Assembly (NCBI GenBank): GCA_027306995.1
Contig: DAHUXS010000013.1
Span: 451,803 to 515,802, forward strand
Origin: Lysobacter sp.
GTDB lineage: Bacteria > Pseudomonadota > Gammaproteobacteria > Xanthomonadales > Xanthomonadaceae
Reading direction: 5' to 3'
Length of the DNA stretch: 64,000 nt
Shown: positions 44,571 to 52,576 of the stretch, one piece after another
Layout: every line of letters begins with the position of its first letter
How positions within the stretch are numbered: position 1 is the first letter of the stretch
Notes under the pieces: model-generated
Seen by the model: the letters and a program-made list of their open reading frames with translations, nothing else
Database searches by the model: none
What the model was told of the DNA's origin: nothing
Position numbers and translations under genes: made by a program

Positions 44571-45077
44571 ATGAATCCAATCACCGTCCGTCGTTGTCTG
44601 GTCCTGTCCGTTTCCGTTGGTCTCGTGCTGGCCGTTTCGGCTTGCGGCAAGAAGGAAACATCCACGGAAACACCGAAGCCTGCAGTCGCGGCGAAACAGG
44701 GCCAGGCGCCCGCAGCCGCAGCCGCATCTACAACGGCGACCGTGGCGATTTCCGCAGTCGATCTCGGCAACGCGGTCGGCCCCGACCAGACGATCAGCGA
44801 ACCCAACAGCACGTTCGCGCCGGGCGATACGGTGTACGTGGCAGTGACCACCAACACCAGCGACAACGCCGCGACCGTGCCCGGAAAACTTGCGGTGCGC
44901 TTTGTCGGTCCGGGTAAAAAGGTGGTGCACGAAGAAACAAAAGATGAATCGTTCAGCGGAACCAGCGTGATGGATTTCTCGCTGCACGACAGCAAAGGCT
45001 TGGCTCCGGGGCGCTATCAGGCCGAAGTGAGCTTGAATGGCGGCGAAGCGCAAATCCGCGAATTCGACGTGCATTGA
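44571..45077 (+). CDS. Hypothetical lipoprotein
   Basis: 168 residues. Lipobox V-S-A-C at about residue 25 followed by GKKETST and an Ala-rich linker. The C-terminal half is a beta-sandwich-like domain (FAPGDTVYVAVTTNTSD...KLAVRFVGPGKKVV...GRYQAEVSLNGGE). No named family recognised with certainty; similar to small exported proteins that carry an Ig-like bundle. Probably co-transcribed with the SIMPL gene. Confidence 0.72.
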   Translation: MNPITVRRCLVLSVSVGLVLAVSACGKKETSTETPKPAVAAKQGQAPAAAAASTTATVAISAVDLGNAVGPDQTISEPNSTFAPGDTVYVAVTTNTSDNAATVPGKLAVRFVGPGKKVVHEETKDESFSGTSVMDFSLHDSKGLAPGRYQAEVSLNGGEAQIREFDVH

Positions 45078-45122
45078 GCAACGCGATACATCGGTAATTG
45101 AAGTTTCGTTGGTGATTCCGCG

Positions 45123-45144
45123 CAGCCGCCAGCAATGGCGGCTG
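45123..45144 (+). terminator. Stem-loop after lipoprotein gene
   Basis: CAGCCGCC-AGCAAT-GGCGGCTG, an 8-bp perfect stem 46 bp after the stop, with no clear T tract. Probably ends the SIMPL-lipoprotein transcript. Confidence 0.5.
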
Positions 45145-45152
45145 ATGCGTTT

Positions 45153-45181
45153 GTGAAAATTAAATAACTTTCATGAACGGT
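45153..45181 (+). promoter_or_regulatory. Conserved upstream block of protease gene 1
   Basis: Contains TGAAA-N10-TTTCA (45154-45173) and the run AACTTTCATGAA. Nearly the same block lies at 49043-49069 upstream of protease gene 3, at the same distance from the -10 box. Absent upstream of gene 2. Probable regulator site. Confidence 0.55.
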
Positions 45182-45189
45182 TTTTCGCG

Positions 45190-45219
45190 TTGAGGGGAGC
45201 GCTGCGCTTGCGCTATACA
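45190..45219 (+). promoter_or_regulatory. Promoter of protease gene 1
   Basis: TTGAGG (45190-45195), 18-bp spacer, TATACA (45214-45219). The equivalent hexamers with the same spacer are seen before protease gene 3. Confidence 0.6.
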
Positions 45220-45346
45220 AATCTTGTCGGGGCATCGTTATGCATCTTCCGCCAGGATGGGCGGACATGTGGCTGTGTGCTCCGGCATTTTGATGATTCG
45301 ACTGCCCCGCAAACCCGATAACCAAAACGATAACGGAGTTTCCTTC

Positions 45347-46912
45347 ATGCAGATGCGTTCAATCAGTATCGCCATCGCTTCACTCCTCGCTTCCACCACG
45401 CTCCACGCCGCGCCCAATGCCGCTGCTACCAATCGCGCGCAGGGGTTGATCGATTCCCACCCGGGTTGGGTGAATCGCGCCAGCGGCGATACCTTCGTCC
45501 AGAAGGACGCCATCGTGGACAGCAGCGGTGACGAACACGTCCGCTTCGAACGCCTCTACAACGGCCTGCCGGTGATCGGCGGCGACGTGGTGGTGCATTC
45601 GAAGAACGGCAACCTGAAGCAGACCAGCTTCACCCTCAAGACGCGCGGCCGTCCGGGCCTTGCCGCGCGCATCAGCAGCAGTGACGCGCAGGTGATCGCA
45701 GGCACGGACTTTGGTGGCGAGATCGACAGCATCAGCGACCAGGGCCTGGTGGTGTACGCAGTCGGCGATACGCCGGTGCTTGCCCGCGAGATCCGCGTCG
45801 AAGGCATGTCGGCCGCGCGCGAATCCGGACGCATGCGTTATTTCATCGACGCCAACAGCGGAAAGATCCTCGATTCGTGGAGCATGATCCAGACCGCGGC
45901 CGCCAGCGGCACCGGCAAGTCGCTGCTGTACGGCAACGTGGGCCTCTCCACCAATTCGGTCAGCAATGGCTACCAGCTGGTCGATACCACCCGCGGCAAT
46001 GGTTCGGTCTACGACAACGGCGGCAGGAGCGATCGCAAGTTGTCGACCACGCTGTTCACCGACGCCGACAACACCTGGGGCAACAACACCGAGTCCGATC
46101 GCGCGACGGTCGCTGCCGACATCGCGTATGGCGTCGCCACCACCTGGGATTTCTACAAGAACGTCATGGGCCGCAACGGCATCTTCAATGACGGCAAGGG
46201 CGTCAAGAGCTACGCGCACGTCACCATCTGCGGATCGGGTGGCTGCACGCCGAACAATGCCGCATGGAACGGTTCGGGAATGGAGTACGGCGACGGTGGC
46301 ACCACCTGGTATCCGTTGGTTGCGATCGACGTCGCCGGCCATGAAATGAGCCATGGCGTGACCCAGGCGACTGCCGGCCTCAACTATTCCGGCGAATCCG
46401 GCGGTCTGAACGAGTCCAACTCCGACATCATGGGCAGCATGGTCGAGTACTACGCCAACAACGCTTCGGATCCCGGCGATTACCTGATCGGCGAGAAGCT
46501 CTACCGCTCCAACCCGAACGGAACCTCGGCGCTGCGCTACATGTTCAAGCCTTCGGCCGATGGCACCTCGCCGGATTGCTACACGTCGACCGTCGGTTCG
46601 CTCAACGTGCATTACTCGTCGGGCATCGGCAACCACTTCTACTACCTGCTTGCGGAAGGCGCGGTCACTCCGACCGGCTTCAGCTACACGCCTTCGCAGC
46701 TGGTGTGCAACGGCAACACCGCCGCCGGTGGCATCGGTCGCGACGCTGCCGAGAAGATCTGGTACCGCGCGCTGACGGTCTACATGACCTCCACCACCAA
46801 CTACGCGGGTGCGCGCACCGCGACGCTGAATGCCGCACGCGACCTCTACGGTGCGACTTCGACCCAGTACAACGGCGTCGCTTCGGCGTGGAGCGCAGTC
46901 TCCGTCAACTGA
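45347..46912 (+). CDS. Secreted thermolysin-like metalloprotease, M4 (copy 1)
   Basis: 521 residues from ATG 45347. Signal peptide (to LHAAP), an FTP/PepSY-type propeptide (about 30-190, with G-D-E-H-V-R-F-E-R-L-Y-N-G-L-P-V-I-G-G-D), then the M4 catalytic domain: H332-E333-M-S-H336, zinc ligand Glu356 in GGLNESNSD, and active-site His422 in N-V-H-Y-S-S-G-I-G-N. Spacings match thermolysin (H142/H146/E166/H231). No extra C-terminal PPC domain. Exported as a zymogen, probably by the type II system encoded just downstream. Confidence 0.95.
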   Translation: MQMRSISIAIASLLASTTLHAAPNAAATNRAQGLIDSHPGWVNRASGDTFVQKDAIVDSSGDEHVRFERLYNGLPVIGGDVVVHSKNGNLKQTSFTLKTRGRPGLAARISSSDAQVIAGTDFGGEIDSISDQGLVVYAVGDTPVLAREIRVEGMSAARESGRMRYFIDANSGKILDSWSMIQTAAASGTGKSLLYGNVGLSTNSVSNGYQLVDTTRGNGSVYDNGGRSDRKLSTTLFTDADNTWGNNTESDRATVAADIAYGVATTWDFYKNVMGRNGIFNDGKGVKSYAHVTICGSGGCTPNNAAWNGSGMEYGDGGTTWYPLVAIDVAGHEMSHGVTQATAGLNYSGESGGLNESNSDIMGSMVEYYANNASDPGDYLIGEKLYRSNPNGTSALRYMFKPSADGTSPDCYTSTVGSLNVHYSSGIGNHFYYLLAEGAVTPTGFSYTPSQLVCNGNTAAGGIGRDAAEKIWYRALTVYMTSTTNYAGARTATLNAARDLYGATSTQYNGVASAWSAVSVN

Positions 46913-46936
46913 GTCCTGACGGACCGCTGCACCATC

Positions 46937-46962
46937 GAACGGCCTGCATCTGCAGGCCGTTC
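46937..46962 (+). terminator. Terminator of protease 1
   Basis: GAACGGCCTGCA/TGCAGGCCGTTC, a perfect 12-bp inverted repeat followed by TTG. Homologous hairpins follow copies 2 and 3. Confidence 0.75.
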
Positions 46963-47140
46963 TTGCATGTGGAAGGTGAATATTTTCGCTGCATGGCAAC
47001 AAACTCCGACGCCGTGACACCGGTCAAGTCGGGGCGGGTTTGATGGCAATGCGCAGCGGATTTGCCGTGCGATCAAAGGGTTTCCGGATTCCAGACAGCC
47101 CCGGGAATCGCGCGAATGATTTGATGAATGCGGGGCTGGA

Positions 47141-47169
47141 TTGTTTCAGCTGAAAGCGTCGGTTATAGA
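47141..47169 (+). promoter_or_regulatory. Promoter of protease gene 2
   Basis: TTGTTT (47141-47146), 17-bp spacer, TATAGA (47164-47169). The conserved block seen before copies 1 and 3 is missing, so regulation may differ. Confidence 0.5.
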
Positions 47170-47292
47170 TGCGGCGGGGTCTTTTCGAGGCATGCATCTC
47201 AATTTGGACGAGATGGAATGCCTTTTGCCCCATTCATGATGATCCGCTGCTCCCCTCACCTCCGATAACCAGAATTAGGGAGTTCCAAACTC

Positions 47293-48843
47293 ATGCAAAT
47301 GCGACATATCAGTTTCGCCATCGCCACCATCCTCGCTTCGACCGCAGTTCAGGCGGCACCGAATGCCTTCGCCGCCAGCCGCGCCCAAGGCCTGATCGAC
47401 TCCCATCCGGGTTGGGTCAATCGCGCAAGCGGCGATACCTTCGTCCAGCGTGATGCCACCGTCGATGCCGACGGCAGCGAACACGTGCGTTTCGATCGCC
47501 TCTACAACGGCCTGCCGGTGATCGGCGGCGACGTGGTGGTGCATTCGAAGAACGGCAACCTCAAGCAGACTAGCCAGGGGATGATGACCTCCCGTCGTCC
47601 GTCGCTGGCTGCGAAGTTGAGCGCCGACCAGGCGATCACCGCCGCCGGCGTGAAGTTCGGCACCGATTTCGAGGGCACCCCGACCGCGAACAAGGTGATC
47701 TACGGCCGCGGCGCATCGCCGGTAATGGCGTACGAAGCCGTGTTCAACGGCACGCGTGGCGACCAGACCCCGACCGAGATGCATTACATCGTCGACGCCA
47801 ACTCCGGCCAGATCCTCGAGCAATGGGATGGCGTGCATACCGCCAATGCCACGGGGACCGCCAAGACGCTGATGTCGGGCACGGTGAGCATCACCACCAA
47901 CAGTGTCACCGCCGGCTACGAAATGCGCGACAACTCGCGCGGCGGCAACTACGTCACCAACCTGAAGAACAAGACCAGCGGCTCGGGCAGCATCTTCACC
48001 GATACCGACAACGTCTGGGGCAACAACACCACGTCCGATGCCGCCACCGTGGCCGGCGATGCGCTGTACGGCGTCGGCAAGACCTGGGACTACTACCTGA
48101 CGGTGCATGGCCGCAACGGCATCGCCAATGACGGCAGGGGTGCGCTGAGCCGCGTCCATTACGGCCGCAGGTACGTCAATGCCTTCTGGTCGGATTCGCT
48201 GTTCGCGATGTCCTATGGCGATGGTGATGGCACCAGCTACTACCCGCTGGTGGCGATCGACGTCGCCGGCCACGAAATGAGCCACGGCGTGACCAGCCGC
48301 AGCGCCAACCTGACCTATTCCGGCGAGTCCGGTGGCCTCAACGAGGCGACCTCCGACATCTTCGGCACCATGGTCGAGTTCTTCGCCAACAGCCCGAACG
48401 ACACCCCGGACTACATGATTGGCGAGAAGCTCTACATGAGCAATCCGACCGGCACCAAGGCGCTGCGCTGGATGTTCAAGCCGTCGCGCGATGGCAGTTC
48501 GCCGGACTGCTATGTGTCGAACATTGGTTCGCTGGACGTGCATTACAGCTCGGGCGTGGCCAACCACTTCTTCTATCTGCTCGCCGAAGGCGCGGTGAAT
48601 CCGGCCGGCTTCAGCTACACGCCATCGCAGCTCGTGTGCAATGGCAACACGGCAGCCGGCGGCATCGGTCGCGATGCGGCGCAGAAGATCTGGTACCGCG
48701 CGCTGACGGTGTACATGACCTCCAGCACCAACTACGCGGGCGCACGTACCGCCAGCCTGAACGCCGCGCGTGATCTCTATGGCTCGACGTCGGCCCAGTA
48801 CAACGGCGTCGCTTCGGCGTGGAGTGCGGTCTCGGTCAACTGA
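47293..48843 (+). CDS. Secreted thermolysin-like metalloprotease, M4 (copy 2)
   Basis: 516 residues. Signal peptide MQMRHISFAIATILASTAVQA is almost identical to copy 3. FTP-type propeptide, then H327-E-M-S-H in VAGHEMSHGVTSRSANLTYSGE, GGLNEATSD zinc Glu and D-V-H-Y-S-S-G-V-A-N active-site His. Catalytic domain differs most from copies 1 and 3 in the loop after TWDYYLTVHGRNGI, which suggests altered specificity. Same operon-independent layout with own promoter and terminator. Confidence 0.95.
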   Translation: MQMRHISFAIATILASTAVQAAPNAFAASRAQGLIDSHPGWVNRASGDTFVQRDATVDADGSEHVRFDRLYNGLPVIGGDVVVHSKNGNLKQTSQGMMTSRRPSLAAKLSADQAITAAGVKFGTDFEGTPTANKVIYGRGASPVMAYEAVFNGTRGDQTPTEMHYIVDANSGQILEQWDGVHTANATGTAKTLMSGTVSITTNSVTAGYEMRDNSRGGNYVTNLKNKTSGSGSIFTDTDNVWGNNTTSDAATVAGDALYGVGKTWDYYLTVHGRNGIANDGRGALSRVHYGRRYVNAFWSDSLFAMSYGDGDGTSYYPLVAIDVAGHEMSHGVTSRSANLTYSGESGGLNEATSDIFGTMVEFFANSPNDTPDYMIGEKLYMSNPTGTKALRWMFKPSRDGSSPDCYVSNIGSLDVHYSSGVANHFFYLLAEGAVNPAGFSYTPSQLVCNGNTAAGGIGRDAAQKIWYRALTVYMTSSTNYAGARTASLNAARDLYGSTSAQYNGVASAWSAVSVN

Positions 48844-48866
48844 GTCCGGACGAACGTTGCAAGATC

Positions 48867-48892
48867 GAACGGCCTGCTCGCGCAGGCCGTTC
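48867..48892 (+). terminator. Terminator of protease 2
   Basis: GAACGGCCTGC-TCGC-GCAGGCCGTTC, 11-bp stem, followed by TTGTTT. Homologous to the hairpin after copy 1. Confidence 0.8.
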
Positions 48893-49042
48893 TTGTTTCC
48901 GGATTTCCTCGCTGCACGACAACAAACACCAGCTTGTGCACGCCGCCCGGCCGGGATGGACCTAGGCGGCAAGGTGCGCGGGATTCGCGAAACCGGCATG
49001 CGTTAAACGGTTTCAGCCGGGGAACGCGGTTTTGGTTGACGC

Positions 49043-49069
49043 GTGAAAATTACAAAACTTTCATGAATG
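49043..49069 (+). promoter_or_regulatory. Conserved upstream block of protease gene 3
   Basis: TGAAA-N10-TTTCA at 49044-49063 with flanking ATGAATGG. Matches the block at 45153-45181 base for base over most of its length, including the 10-bp spacing. Confidence 0.55.
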
Positions 49070-49081
49070 GGGGTTGTTGGA

Positions 49082-49111
49082 TTGAGTCCCCCCGAAATCG
49101 TCTGCTATAGA
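49082..49111 (+). promoter_or_regulatory. Promoter of protease gene 3
   Basis: TTGAGT (49082-49087), 18-bp spacer, TATAGA (49106-49111); same geometry as the copy 1 promoter. Confidence 0.6.
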
Positions 49112-49237
49112 AGTCGCGGGGCTCGCTTTTGTGCTGTCCATCACTTTTGCCTTGTGATGGTGCGACCGCGTCTGCCCCTTTCTGATGATCCATTGCTCTC
49201 CCCTCACCTCCGATAACCAGAATTAGGGAGTTCCACC

Positions 49238-50827
49238 ATGCAAATGCGTCACATCAGTTTCGCCATCGCCACCATCCTCGCCTCGACCGCAGTCCAGGCC
49301 GCGCCGAACGCCTTCGCCGGCAGCCGCGCCCAGGGCCTGATCGATTCCCATCCGGGCTGGGTCAACCGCGCAAGCGGCGACACCTTCGTCCAGAAGGACG
49401 CCGTGGTCGATGCCGACGGCAACGAGCACGTGCGTTTCAACCGCTTCTACAACGGCCTGCCGGTGGTCGGTGGTGACGTGGTGGTGCATTCCAAGGACGG
49501 CAATCTCAAGCAGACCAGCCACACCTTGCTGTCGAAGAATCGTCCGGGCCTGTCGCCGACGGTTTCCGCCGATGCGGCCCAAGTCGCGGCTGGCGTGAAG
49601 TTCAACGGCACGGTCAGGAATGTCTCCAGCAAGGGACTGGTGGTGTATGCGCGCGGCGCGGCCCCGGTACTGGCCTACGAGATCAACGTGGTCGGCACCA
49701 ATGACCATGGCTTCGGCGACATGCGTTATTTCGTCGATGCCCGCAGCGGCCAGGTCCTGGACGGCTGGAACCAGTTCCAGACCGCGGCGGCCAGCGGCAC
49801 CGGCAAGACCCTGTTCGTCGGCAATGTCGGCATCACCACCAATTACACCGGCAGCACCTACCAGCTGAGCGATCCCACCCGCGGCAACGGCAATACGCGC
49901 AACGGAGGTGGCAAGAACATCGACCTGTACTACCTCGAACAGAACGCGATCATGACCGATGCCGACAACATCTGGGGCAACAACAGCACCTCGAGCGTGG
50001 TGAGTTCGGCGTCCGATGCCTATTACGGCATCGCCAAGACCTGGGACTTCTACAAGAACGTCTTCGGCCGCAGCGGCATCAAGAACGATGGCGTTGGCGT
50101 GACCAGCGTGGTTAACGTGATCTTCTGCTACAACCAGTCCTGCACCCAGAGCGGTGGCGGCAATGCCGGCTGGTACGGCGCCAGCCGTCCGATCATGGCC
50201 TACGGCAAGGGCGACAGCACCTGGTATCCGGTGGTGGCGCTCGATGTCGCCGGCCACGAAATGACCCATGGCGTGACCGAAGCGACCGCGGGCCTGGCCT
50301 ATTCCGGCGATGCCGGTGGCCTCAACGAGTCGACCTCCGACATCATGGGCACCATGGTGGAGTACTACGCTGCCAATTCGGCCGATCCCGGCGATTACAT
50401 GATCGGCGAGAAGATCTGGCGCAGCAATCCGAGCGGCACCACGGCGCTGCGCTACATGTTCAAGCCGTCGCGTGATGGTGGATCGGTCGATTGCTACAGC
50501 TCGTCTGTCGCCGGGCTGGACCCGCACTACAGTTCCGGCGTCGGCAACCACTTCTTCTACCTGCTGGCGGAAGGCGCGGTGTCGCCTTCGGGCTTCAGCT
50601 ATACGCCGTCGCAGCTGGTGTGCAATGGCAACACCGCGGCCGGTGGCATCGGTCGCGATGCAGCGGAGAAGATCTGGTACAAGGCGTTGACCACGTACCT
50701 GACTTCGAACGCCACGTACCCGCAAGCCCGCACGGCGTCGCTGAATGCCGCGCGTGACCTCTACGGCACCGGTTCGACCCAGTACAACGCGGTCGCTTCG
50801 GCGTGGAGTGCGGTTTCCGTCAATTGA
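49238..50827 (+). CDS. Secreted thermolysin-like metalloprotease, M4 (copy 3)
   Basis: 529 residues. Signal and propeptide start match copy 2 (MQMRHISFAIATILAS..). Catalytic H340-E-M-T-H344, zinc Glu in GGLNESTSD and active-site His in D-P-H-Y-S-S-G-V-G-N. A Cys pair in V-I-F-C-Y-N-Q-S-C-T parallels the C-G-S-G-G-C pair of copy 1 and is absent in copy 2. Ends at the conserved S-A-W-S-A-V-S-V-N. Followed 66 bp later by the type II secretion operon. Confidence 0.95.
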   Translation: MQMRHISFAIATILASTAVQAAPNAFAGSRAQGLIDSHPGWVNRASGDTFVQKDAVVDADGNEHVRFNRFYNGLPVVGGDVVVHSKDGNLKQTSHTLLSKNRPGLSPTVSADAAQVAAGVKFNGTVRNVSSKGLVVYARGAAPVLAYEINVVGTNDHGFGDMRYFVDARSGQVLDGWNQFQTAAASGTGKTLFVGNVGITTNYTGSTYQLSDPTRGNGNTRNGGGKNIDLYYLEQNAIMTDADNIWGNNSTSSVVSSASDAYYGIAKTWDFYKNVFGRSGIKNDGVGVTSVVNVIFCYNQSCTQSGGGNAGWYGASRPIMAYGKGDSTWYPVVALDVAGHEMTHGVTEATAGLAYSGDAGGLNESTSDIMGTMVEYYAANSADPGDYMIGEKIWRSNPSGTTALRYMFKPSRDGGSVDCYSSSVAGLDPHYSSGVGNHFFYLLAEGAVSPSGFSYTPSQLVCNGNTAAGGIGRDAAEKIWYKALTTYLTSNATYPQARTASLNAARDLYGTGSTQYNAVASAWSAVSVN

Positions 50828-50843
50828 TCGACGTGGCATGATC

Positions 50844-50869
50844 GGACGGCCTGCATTTGCAGGCCGTTC
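50844..50869 (+). terminator. Terminator of protease 3
   Basis: ACGGCCTGC-ATTT-GCAGGCCGT stem (50846-50867), extended by a G-T and a G-C pair. Homologous to the two upstream hairpins but without a good T tract. It separates the protease from gspE. Confidence 0.65.
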
Positions 50870-50896
50870 GTATGTCCGGGGCACCTGTTTATCGTG

Positions 50897-52576
50897 ATGA
50901 ATGCAGAAACCGCCATCGTGTCCGCGCTGCTGGAAAGCGGAGATCTGCGCCCGGAGGAATTGCGCCGCGCGGAAGCGTTGCAGGAACCCGGCGTCGGCGT
51001 GTTGTCGATGCTGGAGAAGCTTGGGCTGCTGTCAGAACAGCGCCAGGCCGCCGCGACTGCGCGCGTGTTGCAACTGCCGCTTGCCGATCCTGCGAACGCG
51101 CCGGAATTGGCGCCCGAAACCCATCCCGTCTCCGCGCGCTTCCTGCGCCAGTTCCAGTTGGTGCCGGTACGAATGGATCCGGATGGCCTGGAGGTGTGGG
51201 CGGCCCAGGCGCATCTGCAGGCGCCGCTCGATGCGCTGCGGGTCGCGACCGAACAAACGCTCAACGTGAAGGTGGCGCCACGATCGGCGGTGACCACGCT
51301 GCTCGATCGCTGGTATCCGGAAGTGTCGCCAGACGCGGCGGACGCGGACGGCGAAGGCGAGGGCGGCGATCTCGAGGATGTCGAGCATCTGCGCGACATG
51401 GCGTCGGAAGCGCCGGTCATCCGCATCGTCAACCAGATCTTGCAGCGCGCCGCAGAACTCGGCGCGTCCGACATCCATCTCGAACCCTTCGAACGTCAGC
51501 TGAAACTGCGCTATCGCATCGATGGCGTGCTGGAAGAAATGGATGCGCCGCCGCATGCGCTGGCCGCCGCCGTCCTGAGCCGTTTCAAGATCCTTGCCAA
51601 GCTCGACATCGCCGAGCGCCGCCTGCCCCAAGATGGTCGCATCCAGTTGCGCGTGCAGGGCCGCGAACTCGATCTGCGCGCGAGCACGATCCCGACCTCG
51701 CACGGCGAATCGCTGGTGCTGCGCCTGCTCGATCGCGAGGCGGTGCAGTTCGATCTCGCGCAAATGGGCTTCTCCGATCATTTGCGTACCCAGTTCGAAG
51801 AAGTACTGCGTCAACCGCACGGCATCGTGCTGGTGACCGGGCCGACCGGTTCGGGCAAGACCACGACGCTGTATGCGGCGTTGAGCCAGCTCAACACGCC
51901 GCACGTCAAGATCATCACCGTCGAGGATCCGGTCGAATACCGGATGGAAGGCGTCAACCAGATCCAGGTGAAGCCGCAGATCGGCCTCGACTTCTCGCAT
52001 GCACTGCGCAGCATCGTGCGCCAGGATCCCGACATCATCCTGGTCGGCGAAATGCGCGACATCGAGACGGCGCGTACCGCGATCCAGTCGGCGTTGACCG
52101 GTCACCTCGTGTTGTCGACCCTGCACACCAATTCCGCGGCGGGCGGCCTGACGCGCTTGCGCGACATGGGCATCGAGAACTATCTTGTCGCATCGACCGT
52201 CAATGCGTTGTTGGCGCAGCGATTGGTGCGCCGGATCGAGCCGACGCACGCGCAACCGTATCTGGCCAGCGAAGCCGAGATCGAGCGCTTCAACCTGCGC
52301 CGTTACCAGCCGCAGGGCGACATCGTGCTGCATCGCCCAATGCCGTCGGCAGTGACGCCGACCGGGTATCGCGGACGCGTGGCCATCGCTGAGCTGGTGA
52401 AGATGAGCGATGCACTGGGGCGCGCGGTGATGGACAACGCCGCGACCGGCGCGCTCGAACGCATCGCCCGCGAGGAAGGCAGCGCCAGCATGGCCGAGGA
52501 CGGCATCCGCAAGGCGCTGGCGGGACTGACCACGCTCGAGGAAGTGATGCGCGTGACGCAGGCGGATCGCGACTGA
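50897..52576 (+). CDS. gspE: Type II secretion ATPase GspE/XpsE
   Basis: 559 residues from ATG 50897 (GTG 50894 is directly upstream in frame). N1 domain (about 1-150), then the hexameric ATPase: S-D-I-H-L-E-P, R-Y-R-I-D-G-V-L, Walker A G315-P-T-G-S-G-K-T322, Asp box I-I-T-V-E-D-P-V-E-Y, Walker B I-I-L-V-G-E-M-R-D-x-E-T-A and His box L-V-L-S-T-L-H-T-N. The usual tetracysteine zinc motif after the His box is absent. Cytosolic motor that powers pseudopilus assembly. First gene of the operon; stop overlaps gspF. Confidence 0.97.
   Translation: MNAETAIVSALLESGDLRPEELRRAEALQEPGVGVLSMLEKLGLLSEQRQAAATARVLQLPLADPANAPELAPETHPVSARFLRQFQLVPVRMDPDGLEVWAAQAHLQAPLDALRVATEQTLNVKVAPRSAVTTLLDRWYPEVSPDAADADGEGEGGDLEDVEHLRDMASEAPVIRIVNQILQRAAELGASDIHLEPFERQLKLRYRIDGVLEEMDAPPHALAAAVLSRFKILAKLDIAERRLPQDGRIQLRVQGRELDLRASTIPTSHGESLVLRLLDREAVQFDLAQMGFSDHLRTQFEEVLRQPHGIVLVTGPTGSGKTTTLYAALSQLNTPHVKIITVEDPVEYRMEGVNQIQVKPQIGLDFSHALRSIVRQDPDIILVGEMRDIETARTAIQSALTGHLVLSTLHTNSAAGGLTRLRDMGIENYLVASTVNALLAQRLVRRIEPTHAQPYLASEAEIERFNLRRYQPQGDIVLHRPMPSAVTPTGYRGRVAIAELVKMSDALGRAVMDNAATGALERIAREEGSASMAEDGIRKALAGLTTLEEVMRVTQADRD

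Larger units (their letters stand above)
46913..47292. other. 380-bp interval between proteases 1 and 2
   Basis: No gene. It holds the terminator of copy 1 (46937-46962), a TCGCTGCA(T/C)GRCAACAAAC stretch also found after copy 2 (near 48910-48930), a sigma70-like promoter (47141-47169) and the conserved leader CTCACCTCCGATAACCAG before copy 2. Confidence 0.7.
48844..49237. other. 394-bp interval between proteases 2 and 3
   Basis: No gene. It contains the copy-2 terminator (48867-48892), the conserved block (49043-49069), a promoter (49082-49111) and the leader CTCACCTCCGATAACCAG identical to that of copy 2. Confidence 0.7.

Noticed and set aside
45380..50884. Three long minus-strand ORFs opposite the M4 proteases
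   Set aside because: They look alike only because the sense genes are paralogues; the sense frames have signal peptides and full catalytic motifs.
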